A stretch of DNA of 5,838 nucleotides from NCBI GenBank assembly GCA_004556875.1, contig SFFP01000129.1, positions 1 to 5,838 on the forward strand. The letters are read 5' to 3'. How positions within the stretch are numbered: the first letter of the stretch is position 1; each line of letters begins with the position of its first letter. Of the stretch, positions 1 through 5,082 are shown in pieces. The translations under genes were made by a program, and so were the position numbers. Under the pieces are notes generated by a model. The model did not search any database. It saw only the letters and a list, made by a program, of their open reading frames with translations, and was not told the DNA's origin. Origin of the DNA: Ruminococcus flavefaciens. Its GTDB lineage: Bacteria; Bacillota_A; Clostridia; Oscillospirales; Ruminococcaceae.

Positions 1-2
1 AG

Positions 3-89
3 ATAGAGATAATCGAGTTTGAAAATGAGGACGTTATCACTACAAGTGTACTTACAGGCAATGATGAAATGCCTCGTATCGATTTCTGA
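3..89 (+). CDS. C-terminal end of an unidentified acidic protein (5' partial)
   Basis: The frame beginning at base 3 stays open from the window edge to a TGA at 87-89 and gives 28 residues, beginning IEIIEFENEDVITTS and ending MPRIDF. It is acidic and has no membrane segment. A strong terminator starts 20 bases after the stop, which supports this frame as the real 3' end of a gene. The IEFENEDVITTS stretch resembles the ends of very small uncharacterised proteins of Clostridia that I recall only loosely, so no function is assigned. The start lies outside the window and the length is unknown. Confidence 0.6.
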   Translation: MEIIEFENEDVITTSVLTGNDEMPRIDF

Positions 90-109
90 TCACTTCACAT
101 CAGTAATAA

Positions 110-145
110 AACAGGCAGCCTTTTGAAGCTGCCTGTTATTTTTGT
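110..145 (+). terminator. Rho-independent terminator of the upstream gene
   Basis: A perfect stem, AACAGGCAGC (110-119) with GCTGCCTGTT (128-137), encloses an 8-base loop and is followed by ATTTTTGTATTAT. It closes the partial gene ending at 89 and separates it from the promoter at 164. Confidence 0.9.
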
Positions 146-163
146 ATTATAGCTAAAAAATAC

Positions 164-192
164 TTGACATTTTCCTCGCATAGGTATATAAT
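164..192 (+). promoter_or_regulatory. Consensus sigma-A promoter for the Nudix gene
   Basis: TTGACA at 164-169 and TATAAT at 187-192 are both perfect consensus hexamers with a 17-bp spacer. Transcription should begin near 199, giving a leader of about 46 bases. This places any start codon before about 199 outside the transcript and so rules out the longer reading frame that opens at 164. No operator is obvious, so strong unregulated expression is likely. Confidence 0.92.
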
Positions 193-234
193 GTATACCG
201 CTGAAGAATGTTATTACAGGCAAATAATATCTAT

Positions 235-240
235 GGAGGG
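235..240 (+). promoter_or_regulatory. Ribosome binding site fixing the Nudix start
   Basis: GGAGGG lies 4 bases upstream of the ATG at 245, a short but workable spacing. It is the only good Shine-Dalgarno sequence downstream of the promoter, and it selects 245 as the start. Confidence 0.8.
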
Positions 241-244
241 TATT

Positions 245-1036
245 ATGGAAGATGTTGAAATTTTTCTGAGCAGACTTGCGGCTGAGGATAAGCTCTATGC
301 CGAGACTGCCAAAAAGCTTGGAGATGCGGATATAAAGGACAGGTTCACCCTTGCGGGAGCAATTGCGGAAAAGGGTTCGCCTGCTTCATACAAGGTGTAT
401 GTTTCTAATGAGGATATAGTGAACGAGACTGTTGACGAGATAAAGGCGGTATTTACCGAAGCTGCCGAGGAGGACTCTGAGATAAAGGTGGAGTTTATAG
501 TTGACGAGTTCCTCAATCTCATCGACGACAAGGCAAGGATAACTGCTGACAGCAAGCCGAGGACTCTTGTCCACAGGGACGGAGAGCTTCACCCCACAGT
601 TCACATATGGATGATAAAGCGCCGTGACGGCGGTATATTTGTGCTTTTGCAGAAGCGTGCACACGAAAAGGATATCAATCCCGACTGTTATGATGTTTCT
701 GCGGCAGGTCATGTGTCACAGGGCGAGGAGTTCCGCCATACTGCGCTTAAAGAAGTGCACGAGGAGCTTGGACTTGATATTGACCGCAGCAAGCTTGAAT
801 TCATTGGTCTTAAAAAGGCTGAATATACAAAAGGCGACATACATGATAACGAGCTTGTGGCTGTATACATATGCCGTGAGCATATCGAGATAGAGGACCT
901 TACGCTCCAGTCATCGGAGGTATCTGAGGTGTGCTGGGCAGAGATAGATGAGCTTCTCTCGGTTATGAAGTATGAGGATATCCCGAACTGTATCTCTCTC
1001 GAAGAGCTTGACATGATAAAAAAGGCTGTATTCTGA
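245..1036 (+). CDS. Nudix hydrolase, IPP-isomerase-like type, with N-terminal extension
   Basis: The product is 263 residues and should be cytoplasmic. Residues 109-263 form a Nudix domain. The Nudix box runs from G155 to L177, with E161, the metal-binding E170/E173/E174 cluster and G176; K169 replaces the usual Arg. The flanking pattern (HPTVHIWM at 116-123, QKRAHEKDINPDCYD at 136-150, then AAGHVSQGEE) is typical of the IPP-isomerase-like/YfcD group, which hydrolyses or isomerises diphosphate compounds. The substrate cannot be read from sequence. Residues 1-100 are acidic, probably helical and unlike the short N-terminus usual in this group; I do not recognise them. The start at 245 follows from the promoter at 164-192 and the GGAGGG site. 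The gene is monocistronic, with its own promoter and terminator. A true type 1 IPP isomerase is possible but less likely. Confidence 0.88.
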   Translation: MEDVEIFLSRLAAEDKLYAETAKKLGDADIKDRFTLAGAIAEKGSPASYKVYVSNEDIVNETVDEIKAVFTEAAEEDSEIKVEFIVDEFLNLIDDKARITADSKPRTLVHRDGELHPTVHIWMIKRRDGGIFVLLQKRAHEKDINPDCYDVSAAGHVSQGEEFRHTALKEVHEELGLDIDRSKLEFIGLKKAEYTKGDIHDNELVAVYICREHIEIEDLTLQSSEVSEVCWAEIDELLSVMKYEDIPNCISLEELDMIKKAVF

Positions 1037-1055
1037 CAGCTGTATAAAAGTAATG

Positions 1056-1082
1056 CCCCTGAGTGTCTCAGGGGTTTTTTGT
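1056..1082 (+). terminator. Rho-independent terminator of the Nudix gene
   Basis: CCCCTGAG (1056-1063) pairs perfectly with CTCAGGGG (1067-1074) around a 3-base loop and is followed directly by TTTTTTG. It begins 20 bases after the Nudix stop codon. Confidence 0.92.
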
Positions 1083-1170
1083 TTGATAGTGAGCAGCGTA
1101 TATTCACATACGTCCGAGAAAGAGGACACAACTATTCTCCAATCTCAATTCATGGGCTGCTAACTACTCA

Positions 1171-1222
1171 CTAATAAAAGAAAGCCACAGCACTCTGATG
1201 AAAACAGAAATACTATGGCTTA
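1171..1222 (-). terminator. Terminator of the 218-residue membrane protein gene
   Basis: Read on the minus strand, AAGCCATAG (1221-1213) pairs with CTGTGGCTT (1190-1182) through nine positions, one of them a U-G wobble. A further 4-bp TCTG/CAGA helix sits in the apical loop, and TCTTTTATTAG follows. The wobble pairs only in minus-strand RNA, where the plus strand would have a C-A mismatch, so the direction is minus. It starts 14 bases past the stop codon at 1236. Confidence 0.72.
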
Positions 1223-1235
1223 AATTCATATTCAG

Positions 1236-1892
1236 TTATTCAGCCGCAGGTGCTGCACCGCCGCCCTCAACAGGAGCAGGTGTTTCTGAACCGCCGCCGC
1301 CTTCAACAGGAGCAGGAGTTTCTCCGCCGCCGCCTGAGCCGCCTTCAACAGGTGGAGTTACCTCTGTACCGCCGCCCTCAACAGGTGGAGTTACTTCGCC
1401 GCCGCTTACAGGTGTTGTTACAGTGCCTGTGCCGCTGCCGTTAGGTGTACTGGATATCGGGTATTCACCGTTTGAATAGCCGCCTGCCGCAGATGTTGTG
1501 GTAGTCTGGAAGGTAGGTGTATAGTAATTCTCACCGGGAGTACCGCCTGACGGTATCTTCTGACCTGTATAGAAGCCTGAGCCTGATGTTATCTTTGGCA
1601 TTTCTGTACGTGTGGTTCTGGCAGAAGTTGTGGTGGTCTTTGACGATTTGGCTACGATTATATCGTTATTTGATGTTGTTACAGCAGTTGATGTGACAGT
1701 AGTTCCTGTGACATCCTTTTTGTAAATGCTTTCACGTCCGAAGCTTGAAATTACCTTTTCTGACGGTGTGATGGGGAACATTACAAAGAAGAAGAGGATA
1801 GCTGCCGAAAGTGCAATGAAACAGCCGCAAGAGACGAGGGTTATCTTTGTGGATTTTTTCAGATTACTGAAAAAGCCGTTTCCTTTACTCAT
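1236..1892 (-). CDS. Single-pass membrane protein with Thr-rich stalk and Pro/Gly/Glu repeat tail
   Basis: The product is 218 residues. Residues 1-16 are basic (KGNGFFSNLKKSTK), and residues 17-41 form one hydrophobic segment containing C22 and C24. This fits an N-in signal anchor with residues 42-218 outside the cell. Residues 60-135 are rich in Thr and Ser, with runs such as KTTTTSARTTRTEMPK, like an extracellular stalk. Residues 163-213 carry four units related to TPPVEGG/TPAPVEGG separated by Gly/Ser/Glu, and the protein ends GGAAPAAE. No catalytic domain, LPXTG signal or dockerin is visible. I recall similar uncharacterised proteins in ruminococci but assign no function; a cell-envelope spacer or wall-contact role is inference. 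The ATG at 1892 is supported by the promoter at 1928-1956. The gene lies downstream of the cellulase on the same strand but has its own promoter, so it is a separate unit. Confidence 0.8.
   Translation of the reverse strand: MSKGNGFFSNLKKSTKITLVSCGCFIALSAAILFFFVMFPITPSEKVISSFGRESIYKKDVTGTTVTSTAVTTSNNDIIVAKSSKTTTTSARTTRTEMPKITSGSGFYTGQKIPSGGTPGENYYTPTFQTTTTSAAGGYSNGEYPISSTPNGSGTGTVTTPVSGGEVTPPVEGGGTEVTPPVEGGSGGGGETPAPVEGGGGSETPAPVEGGGAAPAAE
1258..1412 (-). repeat. Degenerate tandem repeat coding the Pro/Val/Glu/Gly tail
   Basis: On the plus strand TCAACAGG recurs at 1267, 1303, 1345 and 1378, each preceded by a CCGCC-rich block, with a decayed fifth copy near 1405. The spacings are 36, 42 and 33 bp, all multiples of three, so copy-number change would keep the frame. 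The units encode the PPVEGG/APVEGG repeats of the 218-residue protein. Confidence 0.85.
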
Positions 1893-1904
1893 GTAAAAAA
1901 CACA

Positions 1905-1909
1905 CTCCT
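1905..1909 (-). promoter_or_regulatory. Ribosome binding site with long spacing
   Basis: On the minus strand AGGAG is 12 bases upstream of the ATG at 1892. The spacer is mostly T. This is longer than the usual 5-9 bases and may lower translation. No other in-frame ATG gives a better arrangement. Confidence 0.6.
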
Positions 1910-1927
1910 AATTAATAAATATAGAAT

Positions 1928-1956
1928 ATTATACTACGTATTTCAAAAAAAGTCAA
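1928..1956 (-). promoter_or_regulatory. Sigma-A promoter for the 218-residue membrane protein
   Basis: On the minus strand TTGACT (1956-1951) and TATAAT (1933-1928) are separated by 17 bp. Transcription would begin near 1921, giving a leader of about 29 bases to the ATG at 1892. This makes the gene independent of the cellulase upstream of it. Confidence 0.88.
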
Positions 1957-2043
1957 GCCTGAGTTTGTCCGTTAATGTGATAGCAAAATGAAAATTCAGT
2001 GGAATTACAGGCGGTTGACTATGCTGAGATGACAAATGATACC

Positions 2044-2071
2044 AAAACAGCCCTCCATATCGGAAGGCTGT
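2044..2071 (-). terminator. Rho-independent terminator of the cellulase gene
   Basis: In minus-strand RNA, ACAGCCTTCC (2071-2062) pairs with GGAGGGCTGT (2056-2047) through ten positions, one a U-G wobble, around a 5-base loop. TTT then GG follows, a short U run. The wobble pairs only in the minus-strand transcript, which sets the direction. The hairpin begins 10 bases past the cellulase stop codon. Confidence 0.82.
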
Positions 2072-2080
2072 ATCTTCTGA

Positions 2081-4786
2081 TTATTTCTTTTTGAGCTTAG
2101 CCATTTTGTAGATGAAAAGCTCAAGTGAGATGAGTCCGATAACGACTGCACCGGAAATAAGAGCTATCTTTGCGAGACTGCCTGAGCTTTCGTTCTTAGT
2201 CTCTTTTTTGTCGCTGTCATCTGACCTGCGAGCCTTTGTGGTGGTCTTATCTGATTTGTCTTTAGATGTCTTTGTTGTGGTTTCATCATCATCAGTGTCA
2301 GGTCTCTTGCCGTTGCTGTGGTGAGTAACGGTTATTCCCTCGTCATCTGCCTCCTGTGCGGTAAAGGCAGTGAGCCATGCAAGAGAAGCGTTCCAGTTGA
2401 TAGTACACTCGTTTACAGACCATGCCTCGATATTGTCAAGGTAGCATTTCTGAGGCGGTATCTCGCCCTTTTTCCAGCCTGAACCCTGTACCCACGGGTC
2501 CTGCATACCTGAGTTAGGTCCGCCCGACATAACGCCGTTCGGAGCGCATGGGAAAGTATCATCTATCTGATTTGCCCAGAAGCGGTGGTGAGGGTGTTCA
2601 ACAGCGTGTGTGCCGTAGCCTGTAACGTAGGAATAGTCCATAGCATTTCTGCCCAGCAGATAGTCCATACCGCCGATAGCGCCGTCAAGGTACTGTTCTT
2701 CCTCAGTGAGAAGGTAAGCGTAAGCCATAACGATAGAGTTATCTGCAACGAAAGAGTTTGAACCCCAGATATATCCCTCGTCGCTGTCATTGTAGCTGAG
2801 AGTGCTCTGTCCGTAGGGGAGTCCGTAGCCCTGATTATTTTCAATAGATATGTATTCGTCTGAAGCTGAAACTATGGCTTCTTTGGTTATCTCAACGTCT
2901 TCCTTGTCGAACTTATCGGGATTGAGTGCGGCGCTGAATGTAGCAAGTGCACCTGTGTTTCCCCAGTCAAAGCTGCCCACGGTATCAACGCTCTCACCGC
3001 CGCCAAGAGTCTTTGGGATATCGAGGAAGAACTTGTTCTCGGTGGCTTCGTCGTAATAGTCCTCATTGCCTGTAGTGATGAAGAGTTCAAGAGCTGCCCA
3101 GCAGAATTCGTCCTCAACATCATCGTCACCGTATGCACCGCCGCCTATAGACTCGTCAAGGGGAGCGTACATATCGGGGTGCTTCTTTGCAGCAGCAAAG
3201 GCGTTTTCGGCAGCTTCCAGACATTCATCTGCAAAGTCGCTGTCGATATCCTTCCAGAGTCGTGCAGCCTGTGCGGCACAAGCAGCGAGGTTGAGCGTAG
3301 CCGCAGTAGTAGGCGGTTTTACGATACGCTTCATTTCGTCATCGGCAGGAGCGATACCGAGGGCGGTCCACTTTTCATCGTGAGCCTTGTGGTAAGCCAT
3401 GTCCTTGTATTCGCCGCTGTCGACTATCATTTTCAGCATCCATTCCATTTCCCAGCGGGCTTCGTCGAGAAGGTCGGGGATATCGTTATTGTTTTCGGGA
3501 ATGAGCATAGTGCCGTCGGCATAAACGTCCTCAAAGCCGTATTTAAGGGCAGTTTCATACTGATTTTGCATGAGCCACAGTGAGAAGCCGCCGTTTACCA
3601 CGTATTTTCCGTGGTCGCCTGCATCGTACCAGCCGCCTGTAACATCTATAGAGCCGCTGCTTCCGCTGTAACCCCATGTCTGTTCTATCTCAGCCATATC
3701 CTTTGGGTGACCTGCCGCACGGGCAAGTGCAGAGGTATCGCCTGACGAGATGAAATCGCTCTCTATTTCGATGCCGCTTCTGTTCTGATAGAAGTAATTG
3801 AGGGAGTCGTAAAGCAGTGAAGAGTAGTCCTCAGCGCCGCCTATTTTGAATAAGTGGCTTTCGTTTCCGTCCTCGTCCTCAAGGTAGAAAGTGCCTTCTT
3901 TGTTAAAGTCTGAGAAGTCGATGATATGCACCTCATCATCGGAGTCCTTATCGAGACCGAATGGGATAGTTTCGCCGTTGTAAACTTCCTTGCCCGACTC
4001 ATCTTTGAGGGTGAACTCAACAGGCTTTTTTGAGTCGCTGAGGAGAGTTGCTCTCTTTGCTCTGTCAGTAAAATAGCCGAGCTGATTGGTGAGTATGCCT
4101 GCGCGTTCATAAGGCTCTGTCTCGGGGTAGTCGTTTTCGTCGCTTGTAAGGTCGATGAGGGACATATTGTCGAACTCTATCTTAGTGCCTGCAGGGAAGC
4201 AGTCACCGTTGGTGTACTTACCGTCGCCGCCGAGATGGAATGCCCACTCAGCAACGTCAAGAGACTGACTTGCAGTAAAAGTAACGTCTACCTTTTTAGT
4301 CTCGTTTTTGTTTATCTGGATACAATCCCATGTGGAATTCAGGTCAGGACCGTTGTCAGCCATCATGTTGTGCCATATCTCAACATCGCCGTCAAGGTTT
4401 CCTATCTTGGTGTAGTATTTTCCGCTTTCAGAGGGTGTTATCTCATAGGATACCCTGTACTTGTGCCCTGAGACTATTTTCAGTCCTCTGTGTCTGAACT
4501 GACAGTCCCAGCGGTCATCGCCGCCGCGGGAAACTCCGCCCGGGTTTACGATCTCGACTGTATAAACTCCGTTGTCGATCTCAAAATTCATTTCTCCGGG
4601 AGCAGACTCTACGATATGCCATGGCAGTCCGACTCCGTCCTCAAAATCCGTCTGACCAAGCTGCTGTCCTGCAATTGCCGTCATAGGAACGAGCTGAGTG
4701 CAAACAGGTGCAAGTGAACCTGCTGCGATAACAGCTGCCGCCATAGCAGACAATGCTCTGCAAGTGAGTTTTTCTCTTTTTCTCAT
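2081..4786 (-). CDS. Secreted, membrane-anchored GH9 cellulase (CBM4-Ig-GH9, CbhA/CelK-like)
   Basis: The product is 901 residues and hydrolyses beta-1,4-glucan by the inverting GH9 mechanism outside the cell. Residues 1-39 are a signal peptide (basic MRKREK, hydrophobic core, likely cut after A37-I-A39). Residues 44-212 match CBM4, with LPWHIVE, W93, FRHRGL and AFHLGGD. Residues 229-316 form the Ig-like domain that precedes GH9 modules, starting ILTNQLGY. Residues 320-812 are the GH9 catalytic domain: GGWYDAGDHGKY carries D388 and D391 (water activation), HPHHRFW at 731-737 is the substrate-binding His/Arg motif, and E793 in VNECTINWNA is the catalytic acid. All key residues are present. The CBM4-Ig-GH9 order is that of Clostridium thermocellum CbhA and CelK, so an exo- or processive mode is plausible. 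Residues 813-871 are a Thr/Lys/Asp linker, 873-893 a membrane segment, and the tail KMAKLKKK stays inside. No dockerin, CBM37 or LPXTG is visible. The start at 4786 has a GGAGG 9 bases upstream. Confidence 0.95.
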   Translation of the reverse strand: MRKREKLTCRALSAMAAAVIAAGSLAPVCTQLVPMTAIAGQQLGQTDFEDGVGLPWHIVESAPGEMNFEIDNGVYTVEIVNPGGVSRGGDDRWDCQFRHRGLKIVSGHKYRVSYEITPSESGKYYTKIGNLDGDVEIWHNMMADNGPDLNSTWDCIQINKNETKKVDVTFTASQSLDVAEWAFHLGGDGKYTNGDCFPAGTKIEFDNMSLIDLTSDENDYPETEPYERAGILTNQLGYFTDRAKRATLLSDSKKPVEFTLKDESGKEVYNGETIPFGLDKDSDDEVHIIDFSDFNKEGTFYLEDEDGNESHLFKIGGAEDYSSLLYDSLNYFYQNRSGIEIESDFISSGDTSALARAAGHPKDMAEIEQTWGYSGSSGSIDVTGGWYDAGDHGKYVVNGGFSLWLMQNQYETALKYGFEDVYADGTMLIPENNNDIPDLLDEARWEMEWMLKMIVDSGEYKDMAYHKAHDEKWTALGIAPADDEMKRIVKPPTTAATLNLAACAAQAARLWKDIDSDFADECLEAAENAFAAAKKHPDMYAPLDESIGGGAYGDDDVEDEFCWAALELFITTGNEDYYDEATENKFFLDIPKTLGGGESVDTVGSFDWGNTGALATFSAALNPDKFDKEDVEITKEAIVSASDEYISIENNQGYGLPYGQSTLSYNDSDEGYIWGSNSFVADNSIVMAYAYLLTEEEQYLDGAIGGMDYLLGRNAMDYSYVTGYGTHAVEHPHHRFWANQIDDTFPCAPNGVMSGGPNSGMQDPWVQGSGWKKGEIPPQKCYLDNIEAWSVNECTINWNASLAWLTAFTAQEADDEGITVTHHSNGKRPDTDDDETTTKTSKDKSDKTTTKARRSDDSDKKETKNESSGSLAKIALISGAVVIGLISLELFIYKMAKLKKK

Positions 4787-4795
4787 GCAAAATGA

Positions 4796-4800
4796 CCTCC
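4796..4800 (-). promoter_or_regulatory. Ribosome binding site fixing the cellulase start
   Basis: On the minus strand GGAGG lies 9 bases upstream of the ATG at 4786. It selects that start over a possible TTG at 4864, whose extra 26 residues would put a hydrophilic charged stretch ahead of the signal peptide. Confidence 0.85.
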
Positions 4801-4826
4801 GTTCATGTTTTCGTTTTCCACATAAT

Positions 4827-4855
4827 ACTTTAATACTTTTTTTGCCCGATGTAAA
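4827..4855 (-). promoter_or_regulatory. Weak candidate promoter for the cellulase
   Basis: On the minus strand TTTACA (4855-4850) is followed after 17 bp by TAAAGT (4832-4827). A better -10-like TATTAT (4827-4822) sits 22 bp from the same -35. Neither arrangement is strong, so the promoter may need an activator; the palindrome at 4863-4888 lies just upstream of this -35. It is the best candidate I can find in the gap but is uncertain. Confidence 0.3.
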
Positions 4856-4862
4856 GCCGTGC

Positions 4863-4888
4863 AACGGAAAATTTACAAATTATCCGTT
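4863..4888. promoter_or_regulatory. 26-bp palindrome, possible operator of the cellulase gene
   Basis: Arms 4863-4874 (AACGGAAAATTT) and 4877-4888 (AAATTATCCGTT) are complementary at 11 of 12 positions about a 2-base centre; the exception is A4869 opposite A4882. It is not followed by a T run in either direction, so a terminator is unlikely. Its place 77 bp upstream of the cellulase start and next to the candidate -35 fits a dimeric regulator site. The regulator is unknown. Confidence 0.5.
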
Positions 4889-4977
4889 TAAAACAGCATA
4901 TTTGCTTATAAAATTTCGGCTTAAAAGAGATATTTCGTTTAATTAGACTATTTCCGCAATATATGACGAGAATACTA

Positions 4978-4994
4978 ACAAAATGTCATTTTGT
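4978..4994. promoter_or_regulatory. 17-bp perfect palindrome beside the kinase promoter, possible operator
   Basis: ACAAAATG (4978-4985) and CATTTTGT (4987-4994) are exact inverted repeats around a single T. The site ends 4 bases before the -35 of the promoter at 4999-5027. Odd-length symmetry with a 1-base centre resembles the 7-1-7 layout of Fur-family boxes, but the sequence is not a known Fur, PerR or Zur consensus. Its function is inferred from position and symmetry only. Confidence 0.5.
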
Positions 4995-4998
4995 GCTC

Positions 4999-5027
4999 TT
5001 GATTTCTTGAGGGCGGTGTGATATAAT
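4999..5027 (+). promoter_or_regulatory. Promoter of the guanylate-kinase-like gene (extended -10)
   Basis: TTGATT at 4999-5004 and a perfect TATAAT at 5022-5027 are 17 bp apart, with TG at 5019-5020 forming an extended -10. Transcription should start near 5034, giving a leader of about 49 bases before the ATG at 5083. Confidence 0.85.
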
Positions 5028-5082
5028 GAAAATATAGTGGAGTAATCTGCGAAAAAATGAATTTGTTTTCGGAGCTTGTAAA

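Noticed and set aside
164..244. Longer N-terminus of the Nudix protein starting from TTG at 164
   Set aside because: The first codon is the -35 hexamer of a consensus promoter, and transcription should start near 199. The ATG at 245 has a proper GGAGGG site.
208..258. Sixteen-codon leader peptide before the Nudix gene
   Set aside because: It starts only about 9 bases from the predicted transcript start, has no Shine-Dalgarno sequence and overlaps the Nudix frame.
1087..1173. tRNA-like gene suggested by the 87-base size and branched fold
   Set aside because: There is no GGTTCGAATC-type T loop and no anticodon arm, and the acceptor-like pairing is interrupted by a 7-base bulge.
1198..1479. 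Pro-rich plus-strand open frame over the repeat
   Set aside because: It is the antisense of the Gly/Pro/Glu repeat. It has no promoter or ribosome binding site and runs through the minus-strand terminator region.
1821..1845. Lipobox-like LVSC at residues 19-22 of the 218-residue protein
   Set aside because: The hydrophobic stretch lies mainly after the Cys instead of before it, so a signal anchor fits better than a lipoprotein signal.
1957..2043. Possible extra gene or plus-strand promoter (TTGACT near 2015)
   Set aside because: No convincing -10 and no downstream plus-strand gene exists; the stretch between the promoter and the terminator holds nothing I can support.
4787..4864. 26-residue N-terminal extension of the cellulase from TTG at 4864
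   Set aside because: It would place a charged segment before a clear signal peptide and has no good ribosome binding site, whereas the ATG at 4786 has GGAGG at 9 bases. The extension also overlaps the palindrome and the candidate promoter.
4955..4990. Alternative minus-strand cellulase promoter with ATGACA and TATATT
   Set aside because: The hexamers are about 20 bp apart, too far for a normal sigma-A promoter, and the ATGACA is part of the palindrome at 4978-4994.
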